Positions 33,968 through 43,256 of a stretch of DNA of 64,000 bases are shown here, piece after piece (the first letter of the stretch is position 1; every line of letters begins with the position of its first letter). The stretch is taken from positions 62,001 through 126,000 of the forward strand of contig JARGOX010000015.1 in assembly GCA_029233925.1 (NCBI GenBank), given 5' to 3'. Position numbers and translations under genes: made by a program. Under the pieces are notes generated by a model that made no database searches, was not told the origin of the DNA, and saw only the letters and a program-made list of their open reading frames with translations. This DNA is from Rhizobiaceae bacterium. GTDB taxonomy: Bacteria > Pseudomonadota > Alphaproteobacteria > Rhizobiales > Rhizobiaceae.

Positions 33968-34891
33968 CTAGAAATAATAGGCATTGGACACTTCCTGACT
34001 GATACGCGCCGTCTTGATGATCTGGTTGTCTATGAACTCGTGCAATCCGTCATCAAAAATAGCATTGATATCCATCCGGTTCAGTCGGGCAAGTTCATTG
34101 CGCGCCGTTCGCTGGCAATCATGTGCTCCGCCATGGCTCTTTTCCAGGCTGCTCAAAGCCAGGTCCAGTTGACGGTAGCTGAATGCCACCGATCGCGGAA
34201 ATGTCTGATTGAGAAGCAGAAAGTCGGCAATATTCCAAGATGCATAATCGCCACTGTAATACCTGTGATAGGCCCTGAGGCCCGATACCGCATGAAGCAT
34301 GGACATCCAGTGGTGATAATCGCGGCCTCCGCCGACCACTTCCGTTTCGGGCAGCAACAGATAGTATTTCACGTTCAGAAGGCGAAGGGTCATGTCCGCA
34401 CGCTCAATGCTTCCGCCGAGCCGCAGGAAATTGTAGCCTTCATTGCGCGACATGGCCGTTTCGACGGCACCTCTGAAGATGGCGCACCGTTTGCGCACCC
34501 ATTCCAGGATGGACCCGATTTGCTGGCGCGCGGTCTGCGTATCCATCACCTCAAGGTAGCGCCAGTCCTCGTTGAGGCTCTCCCACATTTCCTGCGTCAG
34601 TGCGGTGCGCACCGCACGCCCGTTTTCACGCGCTCTGGCCAGACAGGATTGTATTGAAGATGGATTTTGAGTATCCAGGATGAGCCCCGATACAATGTCA
34701 GCTTCGGTTACCGGACGTCCTTCCGGCAGTTTAGTTCCGGTTGCCAGCATGATGGATGCCCACTCGGACTGCCCTTGAGTGCTGGGCAACATGGCCATTC
34801 TCTGCCCCATGGAAATCATTCGAGCTGTCGACTCGGCTCGTTCGATGAAACGGCCCAGCCAGAACAGATTTGCAGCAGCACGACTCAGCAT
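33968..34891 (-). CDS. Alpha-E domain protein (Anbu cluster)
   Basis: A 307-residue, mostly helical protein of the alpha-E family. The start MLSRAAANLFWLGRFIERAE is diagnostic, and so is the internal repeat FLRLGGSIERADMTLRLLNV, an E-R-A-x2-T/M motif repeated in each half. Its biochemical role is unknown; it nearly always accompanies the circularly permuted ATP-grasp protein and a transglutaminase. The ATG at 34891 is preferred because GGAG lies about eight bases upstream and because homologues begin there; 34933 is another in-frame ATG. Four bases separate it from the ATP-grasp gene. Confidence 0.9.
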   Translation of the reverse strand: MLSRAAANLFWLGRFIERAESTARMISMGQRMAMLPSTQGQSEWASIMLATGTKLPEGRPVTEADIVSGLILDTQNPSSIQSCLARARENGRAVRTALTQEMWESLNEDWRYLEVMDTQTARQQIGSILEWVRKRCAIFRGAVETAMSRNEGYNFLRLGGSIERADMTLRLLNVKYYLLLPETEVVGGGRDYHHWMSMLHAVSGLRAYHRYYSGDYASWNIADFLLLNQTFPRSVAFSYRQLDLALSSLEKSHGGAHDCQRTARNELARLNRMDINAIFDDGLHEFIDNQIIKTARISQEVSNAYYF

Positions 34892-34895
34892 ATCT

Positions 34896-36302
34896 CTACT
34901 CCCGCAATACCCAGGTGTCTTTGACTCCGCCACCCTGACTCGAATTCACCACCAGAGATCCCGGCTGGAGGGCAACCCGGGTCAGGCCACCGGGAACCAG
35001 TCGGATTGTTTTTCCAACCAGGCAAAAAGGCCTGAAATCAACGTGGCGCCCGGATATTTCCCGTTCATGCAATGTCGGTGCAGTCGACAGGTTCAATGTT
35101 GGCTGGGCGATAAAATTGCCCGGATCAGCCAGGATACGCTGACGGTATGCCTCAATTTCCGCTTTTGTGCTCTTGGGGCCGATCAGCATGCCGTAACCGC
35201 CTGAACCATGGACTTCCTTAACCACCAGCTCATCAATATTCTCCAGCACATATTTGCATTCATCCGGCCGCCCGCACTGGAAGGTCTGGATATTCTCCAA
35301 AATGGGCTCTTCGCGCAGATAGAATCGGATCATTTCCGGCACGTAAATATAGATGGCCTTGTCGTCTGCGACACCCGCACCCGGGGCTGAACAAATATTG
35401 ACGCAACCGGCCCGATAGGCGTCAAACAATCCCGGAATCCCCAACAGGCTGTCCGGCCTGAAGGTCAGCGGGTCGAGATAATCATCATCAATGCGCCGAT
35501 AGATCACGTCCACCTGCTTCGGGCCATGGGTGGTGCGCATCCACACGCGCGCCTTATCAACAAACAGATCCTTTGGTTCGACCAGATCAATCCCCATCAA
35601 ATCAGCCAGAAAGGAATGCTCATAATAGGCAGAGTTCAAGGAACCAGGAGTCAGCAGCACCACGGTGGGCTCCCCCGTGCAGGCCGCCGGTGCGACCTCC
35701 ATCAGGGTTCTCAACAACTCATCCGGATAATGATCGACAGGCCTGACCGGCCCGCCGGTAAAAATGTCCGGGAACATCCGCGCCATGATCTCGCGATTTT
35801 CCAGCATGTAGCTGACGCCGGATGGCGTACGACAATTGTCTTCAAGCACCTGGAACTTGTCGGGACCGGTGCGCACAATGTCGATACCAACAATCTGGCT
35901 ATAGACACGGCCAGGGGGCGAAAAGCCGACCATTTGCGGCAGATAGGCCGCATTTTGATAGACCAGCTCGCCTGGAACGATACCGGCTTTTATGATCTCT
36001 CCGCGATGATAAATATCATAGAGAAAGGCGTTGAGCGCGCGCGCGCGCTGGCGGATACCGCTTTCCAGAACCAACCATTCACCTGCGGAAAAGACCCGGG
36101 GGATCAAATCAAACGGAATTAGTCGCTCCGGATCCCCACCTTCGCCATAGACCGCAAATGTTATTCCAATTTTTCGGAATATCGCCTCCGCTTCCTCGCG
36201 GCGGCGGCCTAAAAGCTCAGTCCCCGTTTCTTCTATCCAATCGGCGACACTCCGGTAGGGAGGACGTACGCCGTCTGTATCTTCCATCTCGTTAAATGGC
36301 AC
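34896..36302 (-). CDS. Circularly permuted ATP-grasp type 2 protein (Anbu cluster)
   Basis: A 468-residue protein of the CP-ATP-grasp_2 family. Visible segments include FDLIPRVFSAGEWLVLESGI, QVLEDNCRTPSGVSYMLENR, HGPKQVDVIYRRIDDDYLDP and the ATP-binding GSGGYGMLIGPKS. Members are thought to form carboxylate-amine (amide) bonds with ATP, possibly extending or tagging peptides; no substrate is known. It heads the four-gene cluster with the alpha-E, transglutaminase and Anbu genes. The GTG start at 36302 has AAGG upstream; an ATG at 36287 is possible. Confidence 0.9.
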   Translation of the reverse strand: MPFNEMEDTDGVRPPYRSVADWIEETGTELLGRRREEAEAIFRKIGITFAVYGEGGDPERLIPFDLIPRVFSAGEWLVLESGIRQRARALNAFLYDIYHRGEIIKAGIVPGELVYQNAAYLPQMVGFSPPGRVYSQIVGIDIVRTGPDKFQVLEDNCRTPSGVSYMLENREIMARMFPDIFTGGPVRPVDHYPDELLRTLMEVAPAACTGEPTVVLLTPGSLNSAYYEHSFLADLMGIDLVEPKDLFVDKARVWMRTTHGPKQVDVIYRRIDDDYLDPLTFRPDSLLGIPGLFDAYRAGCVNICSAPGAGVADDKAIYIYVPEMIRFYLREEPILENIQTFQCGRPDECKYVLENIDELVVKEVHGSGGYGMLIGPKSTKAEIEAYRQRILADPGNFIAQPTLNLSTAPTLHEREISGRHVDFRPFCLVGKTIRLVPGGLTRVALQPGSLVVNSSQGGGVKDTWVLRE

Positions 36303-36649
36303 ACCGGACCTTTTCAGTTACTCATCCTCATGAATTGCGCCGTCTATTGCCGCAGCGCACAAAACCAAGCTTAGCAAATCCATTTGCTTTCAGCCAGCTT
36401 CATTTATAGGCAATTGGACTCATGCAAATTACTGTTTTTACAGCAGTGGAACCGAAATGAGTCTATTTTGGCACCACTTCACCAGAACAACCGATGATGG
36501 AATTTCAATAGCAGGAACTCGCAAAAAGTATATTGGAACAACATGGCGTTCCGGTAAACCGCCAAAATAACGCAGCTTGCACTTCAACTGGCTTGAGACA
36601 CAATCTATAAGAAAACAGTCCGTAACCGATTACCCGTCAGGAAACATTT
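36303..36649. other. Divergent intergenic region, no gene recognised
   Basis: 347 bp of AT-rich sequence between the ATP-grasp gene and the 2-hydroxyacid dehydrogenase gene. It should hold both promoters. No convincing dyad or small gene was found. Confidence 0.4.
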
Positions 36650-37627
36650 ATGTCAAAACCGGAAATTCTTGTTCCCAACCCTCTCCCTGCACTGGCCATG
36701 GAGGGCATTGGCAAGGCATTTGTGACGCATTACCTGTGGGAAAAGAAAGACAGGGAAGCGTTTCTTGAAGAGGTCAAATCAAATATTCGGGGAATAGCCT
36801 GCGGCCATCCCACGGTCTTGGATGCGGCATTCATTGATGTCTTTCCCGGGTTGGAAATCATAGGGTCGCTGGGTGTCGGCTATGACAGCATCGATGCTGT
36901 TCACGCGGCATCGCGGGGTATAATCGTCACCAATACACCCGATGTCCTCAGTGACGAAGTGGCCGACACGGCAATCGGGTTGATGATCATGACGGCGCGC
37001 GAGCTATCGGCTGCAGAACGCTGGCTGCGTGACGGAAAATGGGCCAATGCCCCCTACCCGCTGACCAGAGGTACCCTTCGCAAAAAGAAGCTCGGCATCC
37101 TGGGCCTGGGTCGGATTGGCAAGGCCATTGCAGCCCGGGCTGCGGCTATGGGGATGGATATCCATTACCACAACCGCAATCGCCTGCCAGATATGCCCTA
37201 TGGCTATTGTTCGTCCCTTGAGGAACTTGCCACCCGATGCGATGTCCTCATGGCCGTTGCCCCCGGCGGATCGTCCACCCATCACATTATAAATGCTGAA
37301 ATATTCCGGGCGCTTGGACCCGATGGAATTTTCATTAATGTCGGGCGCGGTTCCGTTGTTGACGAGTCAGCCCTGATTGCCGCCCTGCAAAACAAAACCA
37401 TCATGTCAGCCGGACTCGATGTCTTTGAAAATGAACCGCATGTGCCGCAGGCCCTGGTGGATTTGGACCAGGTCGTGCTTCTACCGCATGTGGCATCCGC
37501 TTCGATTGACACACGCAATGCCATGGCGCAATTGCAGGTGGATAATCTGGTACAGTGGTTTTCCAGTGGAGCGCCCATATCACCCGTTGCGGAAACGCCC
37601 TGGCCGCAATCACCTGCCGCCTCCTGA
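36650..37627 (+). CDS. D-2-hydroxyacid dehydrogenase, glyoxylate/hydroxypyruvate reductase-like
   Basis: A 325-residue NAD(P)-dependent dehydrogenase. The cofactor-binding Rossmann motif is LGILGLGRIGKAIAARAAAM. The catalytic residues are Arg in INVGRGSVVDESAL, Glu in DVFENEPHVP, and His in VVLLPHVASAS. The N-terminal substrate domain has IIGSLGVGYDSIDAVHAASRGI. The set fits enzymes that reduce glyoxylate, hydroxypyruvate or other 2-oxo acids. The Arg/Asn/Arg choice after the second Rossmann strand (YHNRNRLPD) suggests NADPH. AGGA lies seven bases before the ATG. The gene is alone. Confidence 0.9.
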   Translation: MSKPEILVPNPLPALAMEGIGKAFVTHYLWEKKDREAFLEEVKSNIRGIACGHPTVLDAAFIDVFPGLEIIGSLGVGYDSIDAVHAASRGIIVTNTPDVLSDEVADTAIGLMIMTARELSAAERWLRDGKWANAPYPLTRGTLRKKKLGILGLGRIGKAIAARAAAMGMDIHYHNRNRLPDMPYGYCSSLEELATRCDVLMAVAPGGSSTHHIINAEIFRALGPDGIFINVGRGSVVDESALIAALQNKTIMSAGLDVFENEPHVPQALVDLDQVVLLPHVASASIDTRNAMAQLQVDNLVQWFSSGAPISPVAETPWPQSPAAS

Positions 37628-37889
37628 TCGGTATAAAATACAGGAAGAACGCTGGCTGACATCGCTACGTCGCCCTCGACTGCTCTTGCAGGAAGCTGCT
37701 GGAATGCAATCACGCCGGGTATTTTGCCAAGGACACGTATTTTGCCGAGGAATTGTCGCCCGGCTTGGGACAGATTGCAGTCCGTTCTATGCAGAAAATC
37801 TCTGGCAGAACACATGCCTCTTTTACATTTCATGCAGGAAAATCGGTTGTTTCTGATTGGAAGGTAGAATGGGTTGGGAAAGAAATGGA

Positions 37890-37935
37890 AAGGCAGGGTG
37901 CAAACGCTGAGGCGCAACGCAAAACACCCTGCCTT
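37890..37935 (+). terminator. Long stem-loop, possible terminator
   Basis: AAGGCAGGGTG (37890-37900) pairs perfectly with CACCCTGCCTT (37925-37935) over a 24-base loop. It is followed by CCTTTTG. It lies about 260 bp after the dehydrogenase stop codon, far for its own terminator, so it may end another short transcript. Confidence 0.45.
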
Positions 37936-38060
37936 CCTTTTGCCGATGCAACCCGGGCGACATGGGCTACATACAACCGACAATCAATCTCTGCGGTGGG
38001 CGGCTTTGCCACCAATCACCAAAACACGCGCCGCTGGGCAGAAACCCTATAAGAAATAGC

Positions 38061-38079
38061 CTGACGCAAATTGCGTCAG
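38061..38079. promoter_or_regulatory. 19-bp dyad, possible operator
   Basis: CTGACGCAA and TTGCGTCAG are exact reverse complements around a central A. It lies about 270 bp before the hybrid histidine kinase gene. The factor is unknown, and a small hairpin in RNA is an alternative. Confidence 0.4.
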
Positions 38080-38351
38080 ATGCCTAAATATTAAACACTA
38101 CAACCGAATCACAGGCCCGGAATCTTTTGCGACACGCTCAACGTATGCGAGATGAATACAATCCTCAATCACCCGATTGGGTGACACCGGGTTTTGTCTG
38201 TAGTGCACTGACAAGCCACTTTCATCTCACAAAGGACGCCAGTCGCTCGAAATGCCGCCTCAACAGCACTGAAAATGAAAATTGGTTGCAGCCCGGGCAT
38301 CAGATTATGCATAAGTGTTCACCAGCATTGTAATGCGCAGGGGAAAACCAG

Positions 38352-40145
38352 TTGAGGGATGAGCCAGAAGCAGCCTTGGAACCCGCCCAAAAGGTTCAGA
38401 TCAAGATCAGCATTGCCACGCAACTGCTGGCACGATCTGCAACTGCAGTCACTTCTTCAATTTTGTTCGCCTCCGTATCCGGCACCATGCTGCATTTTAA
38501 TGCAGACAATCGTCTGGTGGTCCTGTGGGTATTCTCTGTGATTGTCTCCGGGTGTCTTGCGATTTTCTATCTGATTGTCGCAAAAAGACATCCCTTCAAC
38601 GCGCAAAATATTGACAAATACCTCTTTTTCAACACGTTCAACGCTCTTTGTGCAGGACTCGCCTGGGGTATCGGCATGGTGGTGCTGAGCGACCTGGAGT
38701 CGAAACAGTCGATTGCAATCACATTTCTGATTGTCTCGTGTTTCGGTGCCGCTGCCATCATCAGCCATGGCGCCTATCCAAGGTCTTATGCCGCTGCGGC
38801 TGTACCGGCCTTGTTGATGTATAGCGGCAATCTGCTGTTTTTTGCGCCATCTCCGCAAAACCTCCTCGGCTTTGTTTCAATCCTTTTGCTCGTCGCCTAT
38901 TTCCTTATTGCAAGCAACATGCACAGAAATCTCGTGGCAACGCTGATTTTGCGACAACAGCAAAAAATGATGATGAGGGAGTTGCGTACTCAACGTGATG
39001 CCATCCGCAGAGCAAACGAAAACAAAACGCGCTTTTTGGCGACCACCAGCCACGACTTTGCTCAGCCTTTGCACACGATGGGCAATTATATATCCGCGCT
39101 GCGCAATACGCTGACCGAGCCTCAACAACATGAATTGCTGCAAAAACTCGAAGCGAGTTGGCGCAGCATGGGCAATCTGCTGGACGGGCTTTTGGATATC
39201 TCACGGCTTGAAGCTGGTGCAATCGTGCAAAACCGGCAACCGGTTGATCTGACAAGCCTGGTACAAAATATTGTCGAAGAATATTCGGCATCAGCCAATC
39301 AAAAGCATATAGAGTTGCGAACACAACTGGACCGGCAAACGGCCCATACAGATATCAATCTGTTTAGTCGTATTGCGCGCAATATTCTTTCCAATGCGAT
39401 AAAGTTCACGCCACGCGGCGGGGTGATTACAGTTACTGTGCAAGGTCGTGACAATCATATTGTTTTCAAGGTAGCGGATACGGGAATTGGCATCCCGGAA
39501 AGCCGACAATCGGACATTTTTGAAGAATATTTGCAATTGGGCAATCACCACAGGGAAAGACACAAAGGGCTTGGCCTTGGACTATCCATTGTCGGCAGAC
39601 TCTGCGAACTTCTAGACATCAAGATCGAGCTGAAATCCGAGGAAGGAAAAGGTGCCTGTTTTACGTTACTTGTGCCCAAATCCGAGGAAATCGCTACAAC
39701 GCCCTCTCCTTGGGAGCCCCATGCAGCGCTGAGATTGGCTGTTCTTGTCATTGATGATGAGAGAGAAATCCGCGACAGCATGTCGGTCCTTCTTTCTGAC
39801 TGGGGGTGCGAAGTTTTCAGTGCGCGCTCAGGCGAGGACGCTTTGGAACTCATCAACGCTCTGGATATTCATCCGGAAATTGTCATACTTGACATGCGCT
39901 TGAAAGGCGGCGAGACAGGCGTGGACGTGCTCATTCGCATTCGCGCGCTGCTTGAAACCGACATCCCGGCCATCTTTGTCACCGGGAATATCGATGACAA
40001 TGGCACTGTCCCTCGACCGTCAGGCACCAAATTGCTGACAAAGCCTGTCGATGCCAGCACGATGCACAGGGAACTGAGGCTGCTTGCCCGTTCTTCAACC
40101 GCCATGGCGGCGAGTATTGGCGAGCCCTACAGGGAAGATGCCTGA
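38352..40145 (+). CDS. Hybrid sensor histidine kinase with C-terminal receiver
   Basis: A 597-residue membrane kinase. About five or six helices span residues 25-190 and form the sensor. A coiled region leads to the dimerisation box FLATTSHDFAQPLHTM with phospho-acceptor His234. The ATPase domain has the N box NILSNAIKFTP, G1 VADTGIGIP and G2 GLGLGLSI. The C-terminal receiver (about 470-590) has the phospho-Asp in EIVILDMRLKG and a Lys in KLLTKPVDAS. The start is TTG at 38352 with AGGGG upstream. It ends 26 bp from the end of a convergent LuxR-type regulator gene, its likely partner. Confidence 0.9.
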   Translation: MRDEPEAALEPAQKVQIKISIATQLLARSATAVTSSILFASVSGTMLHFNADNRLVVLWVFSVIVSGCLAIFYLIVAKRHPFNAQNIDKYLFFNTFNALCAGLAWGIGMVVLSDLESKQSIAITFLIVSCFGAAAIISHGAYPRSYAAAAVPALLMYSGNLLFFAPSPQNLLGFVSILLLVAYFLIASNMHRNLVATLILRQQQKMMMRELRTQRDAIRRANENKTRFLATTSHDFAQPLHTMGNYISALRNTLTEPQQHELLQKLEASWRSMGNLLDGLLDISRLEAGAIVQNRQPVDLTSLVQNIVEEYSASANQKHIELRTQLDRQTAHTDINLFSRIARNILSNAIKFTPRGGVITVTVQGRDNHIVFKVADTGIGIPESRQSDIFEEYLQLGNHHRERHKGLGLGLSIVGRLCELLDIKIELKSEEGKGACFTLLVPKSEEIATTPSPWEPHAALRLAVLVIDDEREIRDSMSVLLSDWGCEVFSARSGEDALELINALDIHPEIVILDMRLKGGETGVDVLIRIRALLETDIPAIFVTGNIDDNGTVPRPSGTKLLTKPVDASTMHRELRLLARSSTAMAASIGEPYREDA

Positions 40146-40171
40146 ACGTTCAGGGGCGCATCTCAAAAGTT

Positions 40172-40843
40172 TCAAATATGCCCCATTGACTGCGCCATGC
40201 GCACGCAGGCGGCGCGGGTATTTACATTGAGTTGTTTGAACAATCTCTTGACGTGGGTTTTCACCGTATTCTCACTGACATTGAGTGCGTCTGCAATCTC
40301 GCGGTTGGAAAAGCCCTGCGAGACAAGTTGCAGAACTTCTAACTGCCGTTGGCTGAGTTCGGTGCCAACAGTTTCGCATTTGTTTCCCGGTGACCTGTCG
40401 CTGTCGGTATAGGCGCTCCACAATTGCGGCGGCAAATAAATATCGCCGCCCAAGATCGTATCGAGCGCTTCAGCCAGCATTTCTGACGACGACGATTTTG
40501 GCAGAAAACCCTGCGCGCCCAAACGCAGAGCCTCCTCGACCGGAGGTGCCGTGCTGATGCCGAAAACGATGAGAATTGGCGCTCTTACGCCGCGCGCACG
40601 CAATGCTTTGATAAAGGCAATGCCGTTGAGACTGTCCATGATCAGATCAGAAATGATCAGATCAAATTTTTGTCCATCGTCCACCAGGCGAATTGCAGCC
40701 AATGGTGAGGTAATTGTCGTGCAACGGTAAGACTTGTTTACGCTGGTAACCAGATGAGCCAGACCGTCCGCAAACATCTGATGGTCGTCCACAATTGCAA
40801 CTTGAGTCAATTTTTCTGTAGCCATCAAACGGATTGGTACCAT
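40172..40843 (-). CDS. LuxR/NarL-type response regulator
   Basis: A 223-residue regulator. The receiver domain has the acidic pair in VAIVDDHQMFADGL, the phospho-Asp in DLIISDLIMDSLNG, a Thr/Ser position in LIVFGISTAPP and a Lys in GFLPKSSSSEM. The C-terminal LuxR helix-turn-helix is LSQRQLEVLQLVSQGFSNRE, then ALNVSENTVKTHVKRLFKQL. The convergent neighbour is a hybrid kinase, which suggests a phosphorelay pair. ATG 40843 has little upstream support; ATG 40822 is equally possible. Its targets are unknown. Confidence 0.9.
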   Translation of the reverse strand: MVPIRLMATEKLTQVAIVDDHQMFADGLAHLVTSVNKSYRCTTITSPLAAIRLVDDGQKFDLIISDLIMDSLNGIAFIKALRARGVRAPILIVFGISTAPPVEEALRLGAQGFLPKSSSSEMLAEALDTILGGDIYLPPQLWSAYTDSDRSPGNKCETVGTELSQRQLEVLQLVSQGFSNREIADALNVSENTVKTHVKRLFKQLNVNTRAACVRMAQSMGHI

Positions 40844-41371
40844 GCACCCGGCCTGTCGAACAGTTCAAAATTGCTCCACCATGCGCACATCCTTGTGATG
40901 ACGGCCCGGTTCCCTTTCCCCTTGGCTGCGGTTGCAGGTCTGAACATGACGCCAGGGTTTTCCTGCATCGAGAGCTGAATGTTTTGCTGGCTTCTGGAAT
41001 GCCTCAGCGTCTGCCTACAATCACGATTGATGTGCTGGCTCAGATATACTCATGTCTGCCGTCAGGTGTTTTGAGCATTTCACATAAACTGGGAAAATTA
41101 TAAGACAAGCATGTCTTGCTTTCATTGATTCACTCTGCCAGTTGTTTTTTGGTCAGGATCAAATTGGTTCGCAAAGCGCGTACCTTAAGGTAAGGGCAAG
41201 CGAAAAGACGCAGATAGTGGCAAAAAACAGCTGGCCCGAAGAGTCGCGACCAGCGGCCGCCCGCTGTGTCAGGCGTCTCGACCGATACAAAAGCATCGCT
41301 CTTTACCGTCTTCCTGGCGGATCGACTCACTGGATCACGAACAGAGTGGTTCAATGAAAGCCAGACATGCT
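40844..41371. other. Intergenic region holding a MITE-like element
   Basis: About 530 bp between the response-regulator gene and the end of the glutamate-synthase-like gene. The right half is the inverted-repeat element at 41106-41373. The left half (40844-41105) has no recognised gene. Confidence 0.5.
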
Positions 41372-41373
41372 CT
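41106..41373. mobile_element. MITE-like element, about 268 bp, with 32-base terminal inverted repeats
   Basis: The left end (41106-41137) and the complement of the right end (41342-41373) match at 27 of 32 positions. They share GCATGTCT, GCTTTCATTGA and CACTCTG. Inside, CCAGTTGTTTTTTG (from 41138) and the complement of CAAAAAACAGCTGG (41221-41234) form a nested pair. No transposase frame is present. The right end runs two bases into the stop codon of the next gene. A 23-base copy of the right end occurs at 7996-8018. Confidence 0.6.
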
Positions 41374-42949
41374 AAAATGCTTCGGCACGCGCTTTTTCCC
41401 AATCGCTGCTATAGGCTTCACGCACTTTGCCCGACAACAATTCGCCAGGCTCAAGGTAATTGTGCGTTGTTCCAAACGGCCGCTCTGATTCATCGGCCAC
41501 ACGCTGGTGAATGTGGTCTGGCGTCAACTCATCAGGAGAGAACATGCCCATGGCTCCAACAAGATCGAGAAAGCTCTCGACGGTTGCCGCGTGAAACCGG
41601 GCGACGTGTTTCTGACGCAAATTGATATCGACGGCCTTGGCTCGTTTGCGGTCCTGGGTCGCAATGCCGGTGGGACATGTGTTGGTGTTGCAGCGGACAG
41701 CCTGAATGCATCCCAGCGCGAACATCATCGGGCGCGCCACATTGCACATGTCTGCACCCAGCGCGATTTTTTCAATCATATCGAACCCCGACACCACCTT
41801 GCCGCTGGCGATCAGGCGAATATCTTTTCTGACGCCGGCGCCAACGAGGCATGACTGGACGAACGCCAACCCTTCATTCAAGGGGACCCCCAGGCGATTG
41901 GTGAACTCGACCGGTGCTGCACCGGTTCCGCCTTCGGCGCCATCGACTGTAATGAAATCGGGCGTAATGCCGGTCTTCAACATGGCTTTGACAATACCCA
42001 TGAATTCCCGGTGATGACCAATACACAGTTTGAAACCAACCGGTTTTCCGCCGGTCGCATCGCGCAATTGAACAACAAATTGCAGCAACCCCTCGGGAGA
42101 CGAAAACGCCGAGTGGGCCGGCGGAGAAATAACATCCTTGCCCATGGCAACACCGCGAATGCGCGCAATCTCCTCATCCACCTTTGCTGCCGGCAGGACC
42201 CCTCCATGGGCCGGTTTGGCGCCCTGCGACAGTTTGATCTCGATCATCTTGACAGCGTCACGATTGGCATTCTCCGTGAATTTGGCTTCATCGAAGTTTC
42301 CATCCGCTGTCCGGCAACCAAAGTACCCCGTGCCTATCTGCCATGTGATGTCTCCACCGCCAGCCAGATGATAGGGGCTCAAGCCACCCTCTCCCGTATT
42401 ATGAGCAAACTGGCCGAGCCTCGCACCGGCATTGAGTGCATGGATGGCATTTGAACTGAGAGCACCAAAGCTCATTGCGGATATGTTCAGCCGCGAGGCC
42501 GAATAGGGTTTTTTGCATTGTGGCCCACCAACCATGATCCGACCCTGTTGCGGGTCAACCTTCTTGGGTGAGAGGGAGTGACTCGCCCGCACAAACCCGA
42601 CCTCCATCAGATCAAGCTGTGTGCCAAAGGGTTGGGTGTCATCAGAGCCGGTCGCCCTGGCATAGACCAATTCGCGTTGCAGACGATTATAGGGTTTGCC
42701 GCTTTCATTGGTCTCAACGAAATACTGGCGTATTTCAGGGCTTATGAATTCGAGTGCATAGCGCAAATGGCCAACAACCGGGTAGTTGTGCAACACGTTG
42801 TGCGTGGTCCAATGCATGTCGTATATTCCCAGCAGGATAAACGGCACCACCAATACCAGCGCCCACCAGAACGGTTGCCAGACCTGTGCAATTGAAACAA
42901 CGATCACCAGGGCCACCAGCGACACCGCATAAAACACCATACGCATCAT
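41372..42949 (-). CDS. FMN-binding glutamate synthase-family protein (GltB-like domain, membrane-anchored)
   Basis: A 525-residue protein. Two hydrophobic segments at the N-terminus (about residues 3-20 and 24-41) anchor it in the membrane. The rest is a glutamate-synthase FMN domain: SAMSFGALSSNAI, FAHNTGEGGLSPYHLAG, FITVDGAEGGTGAAP and the cysteine cluster CIQAVRCNTNTCPTG, which binds a 3Fe-4S centre. It lacks the glutaminase and FAD subunits of true GOGAT, so its reaction is uncertain; such orphan proteins are widespread in alphaproteobacteria. AGAGGA lies upstream of ATG 42949. Its stop overlaps the end of the MITE-like element. Confidence 0.9.
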   Translation of the reverse strand: MMRMVFYAVSLVALVIVVSIAQVWQPFWWALVLVVPFILLGIYDMHWTTHNVLHNYPVVGHLRYALEFISPEIRQYFVETNESGKPYNRLQRELVYARATGSDDTQPFGTQLDLMEVGFVRASHSLSPKKVDPQQGRIMVGGPQCKKPYSASRLNISAMSFGALSSNAIHALNAGARLGQFAHNTGEGGLSPYHLAGGGDITWQIGTGYFGCRTADGNFDEAKFTENANRDAVKMIEIKLSQGAKPAHGGVLPAAKVDEEIARIRGVAMGKDVISPPAHSAFSSPEGLLQFVVQLRDATGGKPVGFKLCIGHHREFMGIVKAMLKTGITPDFITVDGAEGGTGAAPVEFTNRLGVPLNEGLAFVQSCLVGAGVRKDIRLIASGKVVSGFDMIEKIALGADMCNVARPMMFALGCIQAVRCNTNTCPTGIATQDRKRAKAVDINLRQKHVARFHAATVESFLDLVGAMGMFSPDELTPDHIHQRVADESERPFGTTHNYLEPGELLSGKVREAYSSDWEKARAEAF

Positions 42950-43256
42950 TCGGCAATTCCTCTTTCCTGTTGTGTTCTGCAGGCCACTTTGACTGCCCAA
43001 ACGGCATTGTCTGACAGCATTGTCTGTTGGTTGGCAGATTTTCACAAGGGCCGCTTGCTTCAATGGCTTGCAACTATACAGGCAAAAGATTCCGATCTGT
43101 TTCACGAATAAATTTGCAGAAAACACACCAATCAAAACAATACCTGACAACAGACACAATGACGGCGCAATTCTGCCGCGAATCTGCAGCTAATGACGGC
43201 ACGCTCAATTGTCGGCATTCAACTGACGTGGCGAAATTATTCAGGAGAGACCAGAA
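42950..43256. other. Divergent intergenic region, no gene recognised
   Basis: This 307 bp region separates the divergent GltB-like and DUF992 genes. It holds the direct repeat GCATTGTCTG at 43004-43013 and 43017-43026 and two copies of AATGACGGC further right. These may be regulatory, but nothing firm can be said. Confidence 0.4.

Larger units (their letters stand above)
37628..38351. other. Long intergenic region with hairpin and dyad
   Basis: This 724 bp stretch has no gene that I can support. It contains a long hairpin at 37887-37938 and an almost perfect 19-base dyad at 38061-38079. AT content is raised towards 38100. It must include the promoter of the hybrid kinase gene. Confidence 0.4.
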
